Assembly: GCA_001599975.1 (NCBI GenBank)
Contig: BCIO01000003.1
Span: 3,582,762-3,646,761, forward strand
Length of the DNA stretch: 64,000 nucleotides
Reading direction: 5' to 3'
Source of the DNA: Cystobasidiopsis lactophilus
Lineage: Eukaryota; Basidiomycota; Agaricostilbomycetes; Agaricostilbales; Chionosphaeraceae
Under the pieces are notes generated by a model that was not told the DNA's origin, made no database searches, and worked only from the letters and a program-made list of their open reading frames with translations. Each line of letters opens with the position of its first letter. Position 1 is the stretch's first letter. Below, piece after piece: positions 23,222-33,287 of the stretch. Both the position numbers and the translations under genes were made by a program.

Positions 23222-25619
23222 TCAGTGAACGATCTGCTGGAGCCGCTCCTTCTCGTGCCCTCGAATCACCACATTGCCTTCTGCATCAACATAGATATCT
23301 GATGCAACCACAGCGACTTCATCTTTGTCGCCGAACACTGGGATTACCCGTCTTTAACAAGTTCGACGAGGGGCGTTCCAAAGGAAACGACTCACGGCCC
23401 GCAATCTCTTCCAGAGGCACGTTCTTGGTCTCCGGGAGGACAATCCATTGGACAATACCGAGGATGAATGACGCAATGATGAAAATGAGCCAAACTTGAT
23501 GGGAAATTGGACGTCAGTCGTTGGACATTTGCAAGGCATGCGAGAGCTACACGTACATTTCCAGCCAATTTTTGCTGAAGCAGTGGGCTGAGACATCGTC
23601 ACCCAGATTGCCATCAAGTTCAAGGCGCAAAGCGCAACGGCGACGCCCTTGTCGCGAACATGGTTTGGGTAAATCTGATCACAATCTGTGAGCCAAAGGT
23701 TGAACTTGAGCTGTTTCCCCTCACCTCGCCAATGTACAAAAACTGAACCGGCTCGCCGTAGGCGTAGGCCAGGTACCAGATGAACCTGTGTCAATCTTGA
23801 GACCAAAGTTGGACGAAAGCATTGCGAGACGGTGCGCACTGGATGGCTACAGCGGCCGACTGCAAAGTCTTGGAAGTGTTGCCGTTCTCGACTTGGGCAG
23901 CCAGAGCTGTTTCAATGGAGACCATGACGGCAGATCCAATGACCGAGTACACCAAGAGGGCCTTCCGTCCAACACGGTCGACCACAACGACAGCGGTCGC
24001 AGCCAGCGCTGTCCAGAGTTTAAAACAGTGTGACGAACACTGATTCTACTGATACTCACTTGTTCCAACGCAGTACCATCCAGCTTGAAAGATAAGCGAG
24101 ATCGAGGGGGAGTAGCCGACTGCGGCCAAAAACACGTCAGCATCAGCACATAGGCGAAAGAAGCAATGCATCCAGAAAAAGCACTCACGTTGAGCGTAAA
24201 GCCGCACACCGAAGTTGGCTAGGAGGTTGGCTCCCGCTGCACGCACTTGACATTTAGCTCAATCAATGCGAACCCGAATGAGGCGACAGACTGAATTGGT
24301 TTGCGACAACGACGAGCATGCCACAGAGCGTGCGCTTCCTGTAACGGACGAACATGTCGAGCCAGGTTCCACCCAGCGCCTTGTCGAGAACAGCTTGCTC
24401 TGCGCCAAGGGGTGAGCCTTTTGGCGCGGGTCAAAGAGAAAAGGAAAGGAAGAACGAACTTTCCATCTGGAAGTGCTCTTCGCGGGCAATGACAAAGTCC
24501 GGATCGAAGCTAAGCCTGTGGATAGACTTCAGAACCTCCAAAGACCGCTGGCTGTCGCCTCGGACGGAGTCTTTTGGCAAATCATACGGTCAGATTCCTT
24601 GGAAGATGCGAGAGGGAAAGGGAATAAGAACGTACAGAAGCGAGGGGACTCGGGGATGAACGGCAGGCCAGCGACGATGACCAGAGGGGAAACGAGTTGA
24701 AGCAGCAGCACAGCTCGCCAGTTGAATGAGCTCGTCATGTAGTAGAATCCCACGCCGACCCATCCTGCTGTCGAATATCCCACCATGAGGGCAATGCCGA
24801 CGGAGCCTCCCATGGCGCCGCGAACGGAGGTTGGGGCTGTGGCAAATGTTCAGACATGGACTGCGGAGCATAAACGTTGAACGGCAACTCGCATATCTCT
24901 TGCTGATAAGTGATAGAGGCCAGCATGGCGCCCCAGCTCCCGACGCCAGTAAAAAATCGGCCAAAGTCGAGCTGTAAAGTGGGCATGAGCAACGATGGCG
25001 ACGCCGCGCCTGGAAAAGACGCTAACCATGGGTATGTTTCGGGCTCCTGTAGCCAAACCAGCACCTAGAAAACAGCACCTGGCGTAGTAGAACGTGAGTA
25101 TTGATCATCCCAAGAAATCGAGTCTGGCCGCGCTTACAGGGCCGACACCAAGAACGCCGCCTTGCGGCCCCAGCGATTGGACACCCAACCAACAAAAAAG
25201 ACGCCCAAAGCACCTCCAACATTGAAAAGGCAAGCAATGGAGCCTGGCGAGGAGGACGAGCGCTGAGATGGGTTAAAAGTGCTGCAAAAAGACGGAGGCC
25301 CACCGATGATTTGTGTTCCATTGTCCGGGTTAAGCAGGATGGGAAAGTCAGCAAACAAGTTCTGGAGACAGGTTGGCAAATTAGCGTCGAACCCGCCAGG
25401 CGTCGATATGGTAGGACTCACTGGCTGGCCCAAGCTGCTCGAGATGACCGCCGCCGAGAACCCATATGTGAAGGCACCAAAGCAAGACCAGAGGTTCAAG
25501 AGCACCAATTTGCGGTTCAGGCCAGCGCGAGCGAAGACTTCGTCGGCTCGCTCTTGGCCTGCATTTTCAAGTTGCGAGTCAAACTCCTTCTTATCCTTGC
25601 TGGGAGGTGTGGAGGACAT
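23222..25619 (-). CDS. MFS sugar transporter (hexose/lactose permease-like)
   Basis: Twelve-span major facilitator transporter of the sugar porter family, plasma membrane. The ATG at 25619 gives MSSTPPSKDKKEFDSQLENA; TM1 follows KLVLLNLWSCFGAFTYGFSA. Sugar-porter signatures: GWVSNRWGRK after TM2, PESPRF in the central loop, DRVGRK in the second half, and the C-terminal loop WIVLPETKNVPLEEIAG. The last exon encodes GDKDEVAVVASDIYVDAEGN ... RLQQIVH with the stop at 23222-23224. At least eight short introns interrupt the gene; open pieces lie at 25134-25619, 24900-25020, 24590-24830, 24250-24500, 23790-24040 and 23400-23480, all on minus. Substrate not predictable; TM7-TM8 motifs were not resolved well enough. 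Confidence 0.85.
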
Positions 25620-26131
25620 GTTCGAGAGTACAAGGATGGAGGATTCAGACAGAAACGAGAGCGGACTCGGTTGTTTCGAGGCTTTGATGAAGTGGGGGAG
25701 AGAGCAGATTTGCCGTCAAAAAGCAGAGGCCTATCGTGTTCGGCACATAGAGTCACAGTGGGGAAGGCGCTCTCACACTGTCACTGCACTTCGGCAGAAT
25801 TGAGCTAGGCTGACATCACAATTGTGGAGCTCCAGGAGACGAAACATGCCATCCTCGTTTGCTGCATGAGGCGGTTGCCTCGTCGGACCCGGTGACGAAC
25901 AGAATTGCCGTCGATGGATGTCCGCTACGAGCTATTATCGTAAGCAGGGAAGGCGAGACATGGCCAAGAGAACAAAAGCATGGCTCGGCACGGACACGCT
26001 CCTAGCCGTTCGGATATGCAGCTTTGCCACATCACGCCTCTCGCATTCACAATGGCGCGCAGAGACTCGACCCATAAGATGGGAGACTGAAAAAGGGACA
26101 ATTACTTCTGCAGCACAGGCTGCGCGTTTGC
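25620..26131. promoter_or_regulatory. promoter region of the sugar transporter
   Basis: No gene recognised. TTTGCCAC at 26023-26030 is an eight-base match to the recurrent element. Confidence 0.35.
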
Positions 26132-26333
26132 AATTCGAGTCGCCGGAGGAGAAAGGGCCACCATCTGCCGCTGCACGGGGTCTCAGCAGGGTCTAGGAGG
26201 TGGACACACGTTGCGCCCTGATCAAGCTTTACAGAGAGCGCAAGCAAATGAAGCGCTGCTTGAGGGAGCTCAAAAGGTGGACGATCGGCTCCATCCACGC
26301 ATGACTCGGGCAGGTCCTCGGCTTGGTGGCAAA
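26132..26333 (-). pseudogene. diverged duplicate of GNAT promoter and first exon
   Basis: Over about 200 bases this segment aligns with 22915-23117. Both have TCGAGTCGCCG, CATCTGCCGCTGCA, GTCTCAG, a CAAGCT block, CTCAAGGGAGCT/CTTGAGGGAGCT, GACGATCG and CCACGCATGACTCGG, and both carry a GGTGGCAAA near the right end. On minus it would begin VSTS where the GNAT gene has MSTSQTVLRP, so the start codon is lost (GTG for ATG) and an in-frame stop follows. It carries only the promoter and about 25 codons of the gene, so it is a fragment and not a second acetyltransferase. It now lies between the sugar transporter and an F-box gene. Confidence 0.65.
26325..26333 (+). promoter_or_regulatory. GGTGGCAAA element inside the duplicated promoter fragment
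   Basis: Exact match, retained in the diverged copy of the GNAT promoter although surrounding bases have changed. Confidence 0.4.
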
Positions 26334-26532
26334 AGTCCACACTTCCGCGTTCGCAGGAGCGGAGACTTGGCTGAGTCGGATCATACACGCAAATGAATGC
26401 AAGAGCGTTCCCGATCTTCCAGTCCTCCTCCACCTTGCCCTGATCCGGCATTCAAGCCAGCCTGCATCCTATCCCGCTTGCGCATCACGTACATAGTCTC
26501 AGCTCCCTTCTTGCGATTTCGCCCGATGCGTC

Positions 26533-27721
26533 TCACCGCCAAGGCCCGCGGTCCAGAGCGACCAGAATGCTTGATCTTGAAGGTATCGGCTCTAGGCGCT
26601 GTAGCTGCGGATTCGCCGGGTCGCGGATCCTGAAGGTCAGTCTGTTCAGCCGAGGTAGAAGCAATGTCGATGCCAGATTGTCTCGGATGATGTTCTCGAT
26701 CTCCTCGACCCGTTCGTCCGCCCAAATGCACAGGTGCTCCAAAGAATCCGGAAGGCCCCGACAGAGCGTTGGGAAGAATGGTTTGAGATTCTCGGTATAC
26801 TCGTTGAGGAGGTCCGGCTCGGCAAAGAAGTAGCTGTTCCAAAGGAAAAGAACGTTGAGCTTGCGGAGATCTTGCAGGGGGCGAAGATTGACGTCGACGT
26901 TGGAAGGCTCGAAAAAGTGCAAATCAAATGAGAGACATCGCAAGTCAGAGCCGGTCAACAATGTCGATAAAGCGTTGAGCTGAGTTGTGCTGCTGACTCT
27001 GTTGAGAATGAGGCTTTGCAAGGACAGGGGGAAAAGTGGAGAAAGGGCGGCGCTGGGGACTTGTTCGCCGAGTTCGCCGAGAAGATCGTAAGCCAGGAAG
27101 TAGAGGGAGGGATAGGAAGCGTCCGCGTCCACGTTCGAGTCGACTGTGACGGTGCGCAGATCGAGGCGACGAAGGTTCGGCAGGGAGGCCAATAAGGGGA
27201 AAAGCTGAGAGCTTTTCACGAATCCAAGACTAAGGTACTGCAGATGGTCGCTGTGCAGGTGCTGTACCGGGAACTGAAAATGTGTGTAGGGACGCTGCCA
27301 AAAGCATGAAAGACTTCAGCACCAAAGTGAGGTCAGGCGAGATGAAGTGTTCACATACAACTTGAAAAAGCCGACTGATATTGATAGTTCGAAGCTTGCA
27401 GCAGAGGGAGAGGAGACGGCAGAACTCTTCGCCTTTGGCTAGGCGCGGCGCGATTGCGATTTCCCTCACCAAATCGCCCTTGCGTTCGACCAGCTGCCAG
27501 TCGCCCGGCTCGGCCAGCGTATCGCACAGCTCCATGATTGTATCCAATCCGTACAGATGGACACGGTGGTACAGCAATCCTCGCAGCCAGCCAAGGTATT
27601 CTCGGCACATCAATCCTTCAAAGACTTTCAAGGGCAGTGGCTCCGCGTCCATCGTATGGCGGTGCAGCATCACTTTATCCAGAATGTCTTTCAAAAGATC
27701 CACGGGCAGGCGAGGTACCAT
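26533..27721 (-). CDS. F-box-like / leucine-rich protein
   Basis: Two exons. Exon 1 from the ATG at 27721: MVPRLPVDLLKDILDKVMLH (F-box-like helix), then REYLGWLRGLLYHRVHLYGL and LCCKLRTINISRLFQV. The intron at 27274-27358 (GTATGT...TTTCAG) is 85 bases, longer than most here. Exon 2 begins FPVQHLHSDHLQYLSLGFVK and carries LRR-like runs (LPNLRRLDLRTVTVD, LSLQSLILNRVSSTTQL, LCRGLPDSLEHLCIWADERV), ending LVALDRGPWR. A farther upstream in-frame ATG (27817) exists; I chose 27721 because the F-box then sits at the N-terminus as in the two paralogues. A GGTGGCAAA element lies 71 bases upstream. Confidence 0.75.
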
Positions 27722-27791
27722 AGTGACCGAGGGATGGGCCGAGCTGGGACAAGAGAGGCGAGCCTGCGGCCAGCAGCCGTTGCAGGGCGCT

Positions 27792-27800
27792 GGTGGCAAA
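27792..27800 (+). promoter_or_regulatory. GGTGGCAAA (PACE-like) element
   Basis: Exact match 71 bases upstream of the F-box gene start at 27721 (gene on minus, motif read on plus). Confidence 0.5.
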
Positions 27801-27990
27801 CCCGTGGGATCCGACATTTCGCGCGACAAAGTGATCATCAGAGCATCTATACGCGTTACAGATGATTTCACACGAGGAAAAGTACAAGCAAGGACAGAGC
27901 GAAGGCTAGGGGAGGGGAGGCAAGCCGCAAGAGCTGCAGGCGGGACGGACGACGAACTTGGAGCTTGAACAAGCTCTGGAAGGTTGGTGC

Positions 27991-28281
27991 GCGAAAGAGC
28001 TGTACACAAATATTGTCAGAGCAACATTTGACAGACGGAGGCCAAGGAAGACGAACCCGAGAGAGATGGCGCTTTCGCTCTTTCGCTGGGTTGGCAACCT
28101 CACTTAATGGAGGTCGCTCTTTTCCCAGTACTATATGCCGAATGAAAGAGCTGAAAATAAAGATTGTCAGAGCCGCAGTGCAAAGACAAGAGCCAAGGAG
28201 GACAAACCCGAGAGAGATGGCGCTTTCGCTCTTTCGCTGGGTTGGCAACCTCACTTAATGGAGGTCGCTCTTTTCCCAGTA
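27991..28281 (-). repeat. 151-bp tandem duplication of a terminal exon
   Basis: Two copies offset by 151 bases: about 27991-28130 and 28142-28281. Both contain GAAAGAGCTG, ATTGTCAGAG, GCCAAGGA, then a nearly identical block of about 90 bases ending TTTTCCCAGTA. Copy 28142-28281 includes the last coding exon and stop of the small gene at 28251-28984. Copy 27991-28130 repeats that exon downstream, so a second potential acceptor (CATATAG) and the same TGKRATSIK-stop C-terminus are present. Confidence 0.8.
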
Positions 28282-28984
28282 GCAAAGACGAACAAGCTGC
28301 ATGAAAAGGAGCATGAGCAAGAGATCAACTGGTTCCAGCCATGGACGAAAACGAACCTGGAGATGAAGCTTGTCCGCCCATCTGCGGCTGAATGGCCACA
28401 TCGTGGAGACGTCGTGACCACAAACGATTGGAAGAGCTGAACCATCCGTCTCAGCTTGAAGTCGATGCGAAAAGGACGGGAGGACAGACCTGAAGAGGGA
28501 GCCCTTCCGCCCAAGCCACGAGTTGGGAGTCAGGAGCCACTGTTGTCCCTTCGACCTCGAGCGGGCGGCCCCTGAAGATGTATAACGAGGTCATGTAGAG
28601 CTGTCAAAGCACACAAGGGTCAGCTTTTGGTCAAGATCAAGGACACAGAGCGAAAAGACCGACCCTGCTGGTTAGCTCTCCGTATGCGATGCCTATTAAC
28701 AACCCTTCAACAATCTCCTTGCAGACTGTCAACGATCAGAAATAAGCAAGTGAGCGAGTAGTGATGGTGAGACGGATTCACTGACCTCTTTATTTGACCC
28801 CCTCTGAGAGTACAACCACAACATCCTACGAATTGCAACCTTACTAGGCCAGCACGATCCACAGAACAATCAAAAACTGGTGAAGCGATGAGAAGGGGTT
28901 CAAAAGCAGAGATAGAAGAGCTGAACCCACTGAAAAACCAAAAGAAAATTGGGTGATGGCACTGCATCGGCGGCGGCCAGCCAT
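28251..28984 (-). CDS. small hypothetical membrane-associated protein
   Basis: Family not recognised. The ATG at 28984 opens MAGRRRCSAITQFSFGFSV followed by a hydrophobic stretch (LLNPFSSLHQFLIVLWIVLA). After an intron whose ends I cannot fix, exons read VCKEIVEGLLIGIAYGELTS and LYMTSLYIFRGRPLEVEGTT ... QLVAWAEGLPLQ. They are followed by LFQSFVVTTSPRCGHSAADG ... SFIS and the last exon LFVFATGKRATSIK with the stop at 28251-28253. Junctions in the second half are in frame with GT-AG ends; the first junction is unresolved. The terminal exon lies in the tandem duplication at 27991-28281. It is next to, and on the same strand as, the large coiled-coil gene. Confidence 0.5.
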
Positions 28985-29022
28985 TGGCTTGCTTGGTGTA
29001 CAGCAAAGGTCAGGTGGTCAAG

Positions 29023-32000
29023 TCAGCTAGGCGTTGCCACCGAGGACTTTTGTAAAGGCCAGCATGTCACACCACTGCCCTGCAAGTCAGCCCCAGCTCA
29101 CAGCAACACGGTGGGAAAGGTGGGAAAGAAGACGAACTTCGGCCTCAGGGTACTTCTCCTCCGTTTGGGATTTCTTTCCCTTCTTCGAGTGGTTGGGCCA
29201 AATCATCTTGAGGTCTCTATCTTGAACGCCGGTGGCAAAGCGGAGCAAGACCATGAGCACATAAACATGAGTGCAGTCGTCATATTTCTCGCCCTGGTAC
29301 TGCATTCAAACGTCAGTAAAGTATTGAGAAGCAAATGCGAAGGAGACTGACAGGCAGTGTCTCCTCAATCTCGAACTTCACCAGGAGAGGAATGGTGGTC
29401 TGACGGAGGATTCCCTTCATCACAGCGCGTAGTGCCTTGAATAAAGGGTCAGCCTACAAGAGCCTAGCTTTGAAGAGAACGCGGACTTACTGGGAAAAGC
29501 CATTCCACCGATTCGGCATCCTTTTCGGCACAACGGACGCCCAGCTCCTTGCCCTTCAATGAGACGGATGCCACCGCCCAGTCCTTCCTACTTTTCCACC
29601 AGTCTTTAGGAATGTTCTTCTGGCTGTCTGGTCTTTCAGCAGGGACCGGGAAGATGATGTGGTCCAGGGAGCGCAGATCGTAGCCCTCGAAGTACTCGGC
29701 GTAGGCTGTTTGCCAAGCGGCCATCGCTGCCGGTGTGGAGTATTCTGAGATAGCGTAGAGCTCGGCCAGGACCGAACACGGGAGCACCAGAATCTTGCTA
29801 TACTCGTCATCGTTCAAAGACTCCGAGTTCGACTTGATGAACTTGATGGCCTGGTCAAGCTGATCTACATAGATTGAGACGCCCGTTGATGATGATGGAG
29901 TCGAGTAGGACGCGGTGGGAAGAACTGAAGGCTGAAGGGTGGGGGTAGCCGCGATGATGTTCTGGCGCTTGGCCGGCGGGAAGGAAGAGGAAGAGGAGGA
30001 AGAGGGTGAGGGGTGTGACGACTCCATGGGTGTTTTTGAAGTTGAGGCCACCGGTATGTAGGGCGTGGGGATGGTGGCACTGGTAGTAGCCATAGTCAAA
30101 GACCTGTGAGGCAAAGCCTTGACAGATCGAACCGGGGGTAGTGGTCGGGCGGCTGCGATAGCTGGGTTCAGTTCGGCGACGCGGCGTGGCTAGGTAACTT
30201 GAAATGAGCATTTGGTTTGGAACAGAGCCAAAGGCTGGTACGCACCTGAAGCTTGGGCATTTCGCGACCAGTGGCGGAAGGCGGCGCTGGTGGATTAAAG
30301 GCGGCCGAACCTGATGGAGCATCGGAGCCATTGTTGACCCAGGAGGGAGGGCCGAGAGGTTGCGTGCCAGGGCGAGCGACAGGAGGAAGTTGGGCAACCG
30401 GGCTTGGACCAGGACTAGAGGAGCTGGCTTTCGAAGAAGGCAGAGACCTTATAGACCTTTGATGGTGTATCGGAGGAGGCATGAAAGACGCCGCTTGAGT
30501 AGGCTGGATCGCCGGCGGTTGGGGCTGCGCAAAGGTTTCTGCTAGAAAAGGGGGTTCTGGAGCAGCTGCCTGGCAAGCCAACATCTCCACAGGTTGAAAG
30601 AATTGCGACACCACCGAATTGGTGGCCATTGGTGTTGGAGCTGGAGCTGGAGACCAATAGTGCTCGGCGCCCACTTGAAATGAAGCCGGCAGTTGCATCT
30701 CTAGATCGGCCATTGGGTTGAAGTTGAAGTTGGGACCAAAAGAGTAAGAAGGTGAATAAAACGAAGCCTCCGGGATAGTCTGCATGGGGATTATGAGGCT
30801 TGGCGAAGGCGCGACATGTTGAACATGGATTGCGGCCGGGGCGCAGGTCTCCACCGGACCAAAGGAGGTCTGGTAGAGTTCTTGCATGATATGAAGAGGG
30901 AGCGCCTGCGGAGGTGGGACGACAGGCGGGGCGAAGAAAGGCTGGATGGCAGCCAAATGAGGCTTCTTCCGGTTGCAGCTGAAGTTGGACATGAGGTGGC
31001 TTCTCTTGAATCGAAGTCGGAGGTGGAAGAGCTTCCGCCTCGAAGAATTTCCACCTCTTGCGGCTTTGCGACAGGCGCGGCGAAGGCGCCGGAATGCTGG
31101 ACGTGTAGCTAGGGCACTGTGCGCCAGGCTCCTGAGCGGGCTCCGAAAGTGTCGCCGGCTTCTCTTGAAGAACTTCCCCCTCTTGCGGCTTTGCGACAGT
31201 TGCGAAGGCGCAGGAATGCTGGACGCGTAGCGAGGGCACTCTGCGACAGGCTCTTGAGCGGGATCCAAAAGTGTCGGCGGCTCCTCTTGGATAGGCTCCG
31301 GATGGATGACCTCCTTCTCCTGTGGATGCTCTGGCAGTGATTCAATGGCCGGAGCAAGGTCGCAAGTTGGGCTTGGAGTCTGGGTTGACGCTTCCTTGGT
31401 GCAGTCGTTGGGGCCCGCCACTTCAAACGGGTCGCGCGGCTTTCGGGCACTCGCATAGCGGAAGGGAAGAGAAACACGGCGTGGGCGTCCAAGCTCGACG
31501 ATTGGCAACACTGTCAAGGTCCCAGCATCTTCGCAGGCCGGCTTGGGCGGGCGAGGGCAGGTCGGCTTGGGCTGAGGGGTTTGAGTCGCTTGCGCTCTCG
31601 TCGAAGGAGGCGGTGCTCGGACAGGGGTTTCCACTTGGCCAACGGGGCCTGGTAAGGTCGTCGGCGGAGGAGGGGTAGGGGTAGGTGCTGGCATCCAGCA
31701 ATCGAACCGGGGATAGGGATTGGAAAGTCGAGGCCCTGAAAAGAGAGCACAAAGTGTCAGCTCAACACGAAAGAGTAGAGAATGATGAAAGCAAAACTCA
31801 CAACCAATAGAGTCAAGCCAGGCCATAAACCGGGCATTTCCCTTCAAGACCACTAAAACAAGGACATTCAGTAACAAGAGACACATGATCGTCTCGTTGA
31901 CCGTCTGTTGCGCTCCCTTCCAGTACTTCAGAAACTTTTGCAGCCTTGCCACCTGATAGCGGAGGTCCTCTGCTTCGGTCCTGTACCGATCCAGCGCGTG

Positions 32001-32341
32001 CTCCGCATTAGCTCGAGCCTGCAACTCGGCCTGGGCCTTCTTTTGCCAGAAATTGATCCTTTCTCGGCTTTCTTCGAGGGCGCGGCGAGCTTCGTGGGTG
32101 GACTTGGCATAGCGAGCGACTTCAGCACCGAGCCTTCGGTTCTGCAGCAGAAGGTCCGGTCGTGTGATGATGAATCGCAAACCCGGGGACAGGCGCTTCA
32201 AACTTGAATCCCACGTGTCGAGCAACGAGCGATGCAAGCCGTTGGCAACGGTCGCAGGCTCCGCAACCTGCTGGGGGATGAGCGTTGTAGACGGCAAACT
32301 CGAGAGCACGGCAAAGGGCTCACCTCAGTCTTCTCGGCCAT
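29023..32341 (-). CDS. large hypothetical protein: coiled coil, TM span, Pro-rich middle, conserved-looking C-terminal domain
   Basis: Family not recognised. MAEKTE (ATG 32341) is spliced (intron 32268-32323) to VAEPATVANGLHRSLLDTWD. A coiled coil follows (ARRALEESRERINFWQKKAQ, LDRYRTEAEDLRYQVARLQK), then a TM span (ETIMCLLLLNVLVLVVLKG). After an intron near 31737-31803 comes a ~450-residue Pro/Ala/Gln-rich region with internal duplications. An intron after EMPKLQ (about 30192-30246) leads to PRRVAELNPAIAAARPLPPV and a folded-looking domain (YVDQLDQAIKFIKSNSESLN, MAAWQTAYAEYFEGYDLRSL, DPLFKALRAVMKGILRQ, YDDCTHVYVLMVLLRFATG). An upstream exon (to about 32787, with LLGVWILLAALLRPLLGLA) splices in phase through LFHITHCPSYAFGRSS, so the true start may be earlier. 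The last exon is uncertain; the stop is near 29023-29029. Confidence 0.55.
31040..31285 (-). repeat. internal tandem duplication (122-125 bp unit) within the coiled-coil gene
   Basis: Two units (about 31040-31161 and 31162-31285) share CTCTTGCGGCTTTGCGACAG, GAATGCTGGACG, TAG-GAGGGCAC and CTCTTGAGCGGGATCC/CTCCTGAGCGGGCTCC. The offset is 125 bases at the left and 122 at the right, neither a multiple of three. The same DNA is therefore read in two frames: one copy gives an acidic/Pro segment (EEPPTLLDPAQEP), the other an Arg-rich basic segment (RSRRHFRSPLRSLAHSALA). Confidence 0.75.
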
Positions 32342-33287
32342 CAATCTTGAGGACCTTCCAAAAGCGTAGCTAGGGCAGTGGGTGATGTGGAAGAGCTGGT
32401 TGGGTCCAACGTTCGCTCAGCCAAGATGAAAGCAGGCAAGGCGACTTGGGATCAACTCACTGAGGGCAAGGCCAAAGCCACTCGAGGGCAAACGGGTTGG
32501 TAGATGACATCAACTTGATTGAGTATCTTGAAGGCGCCGGAGAGTGGGTCAGAGGGTGCCAGGCCGAGCAACGGGCGCAGCAAGGCGGCGAGCAGGATCC
32601 AGACGCCCAGCAGGTTGTGGCAACTTGAGCGGCAGAAGGCATGGTGTGAACCTTTGCTTTCTGAAGGTGCGTTGACTGCAAGTTGGGAGGAAGCAGACCA
32701 AGAAAATTGCGCCCCCTCCCCGCTGGCCACTCGAGCAACGGCTTGGGAACTTTTCACATGAATTGCCCACAGCCCTGAGCGGGCCAAAGTTAGCGTGCGG
32801 CACGCCGGCTGACATCACTGATTAGAGTTGTGACTCGAGCCAACGGTTTCTAAACCCTTATCATTGAGGGGCATTCAACGGCGCAAAATGAACTTGAAGC
32901 TCGGGCAGAAGCAAGCCTTGGTCGCAGCATTTGCCTTGGTCCTCGACGGCCCATCGACACCTTCATAGCTTCAAAATGACGCAGAACAGGTAGGAGACCA
33001 AGCGCAAAGGTAAACTCGAGTGCTCGTTCACGCAGACAGCTTTTCCCTGGGCTCAGCAGCGAAGCTCGGCATCGCTTCCTGTGGTGCACAGGTCTCTTTC
33101 CCGAGGTGCAAATCAATCCACTAGCTCAGAGAACCTATAACCTCAAGTTTTGTCTCACATTGCCACCCACTTTGGCGGTGGCAAAGTTTCCTCTTTCCAG
33201 TATCATTAAGACCCCGTTCCAAATGCCAACTCCAAAAGAACATGCGAGAGCTAAAGAGAGTGCGCCTGTCTGGATGAAATACATCGA
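32342..33287. other. intergenic region with possible upstream exon and an inverted GCCAC pair
   Basis: The part up to about 32787 may be the first exon(s) of the coiled-coil gene (see that entry). Between it and the aminopeptidase stop, no further gene is visible. Confidence 0.4.
33160..33185 (+). promoter_or_regulatory. inverted pair of GGTGGCAAA el­ements
   Basis: TTGCCACC at 33160-33167 and GGTGGCAAA at 33177-33185 form an eight-base inverted repeat with a nine-base spacer. Confidence 0.5.
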
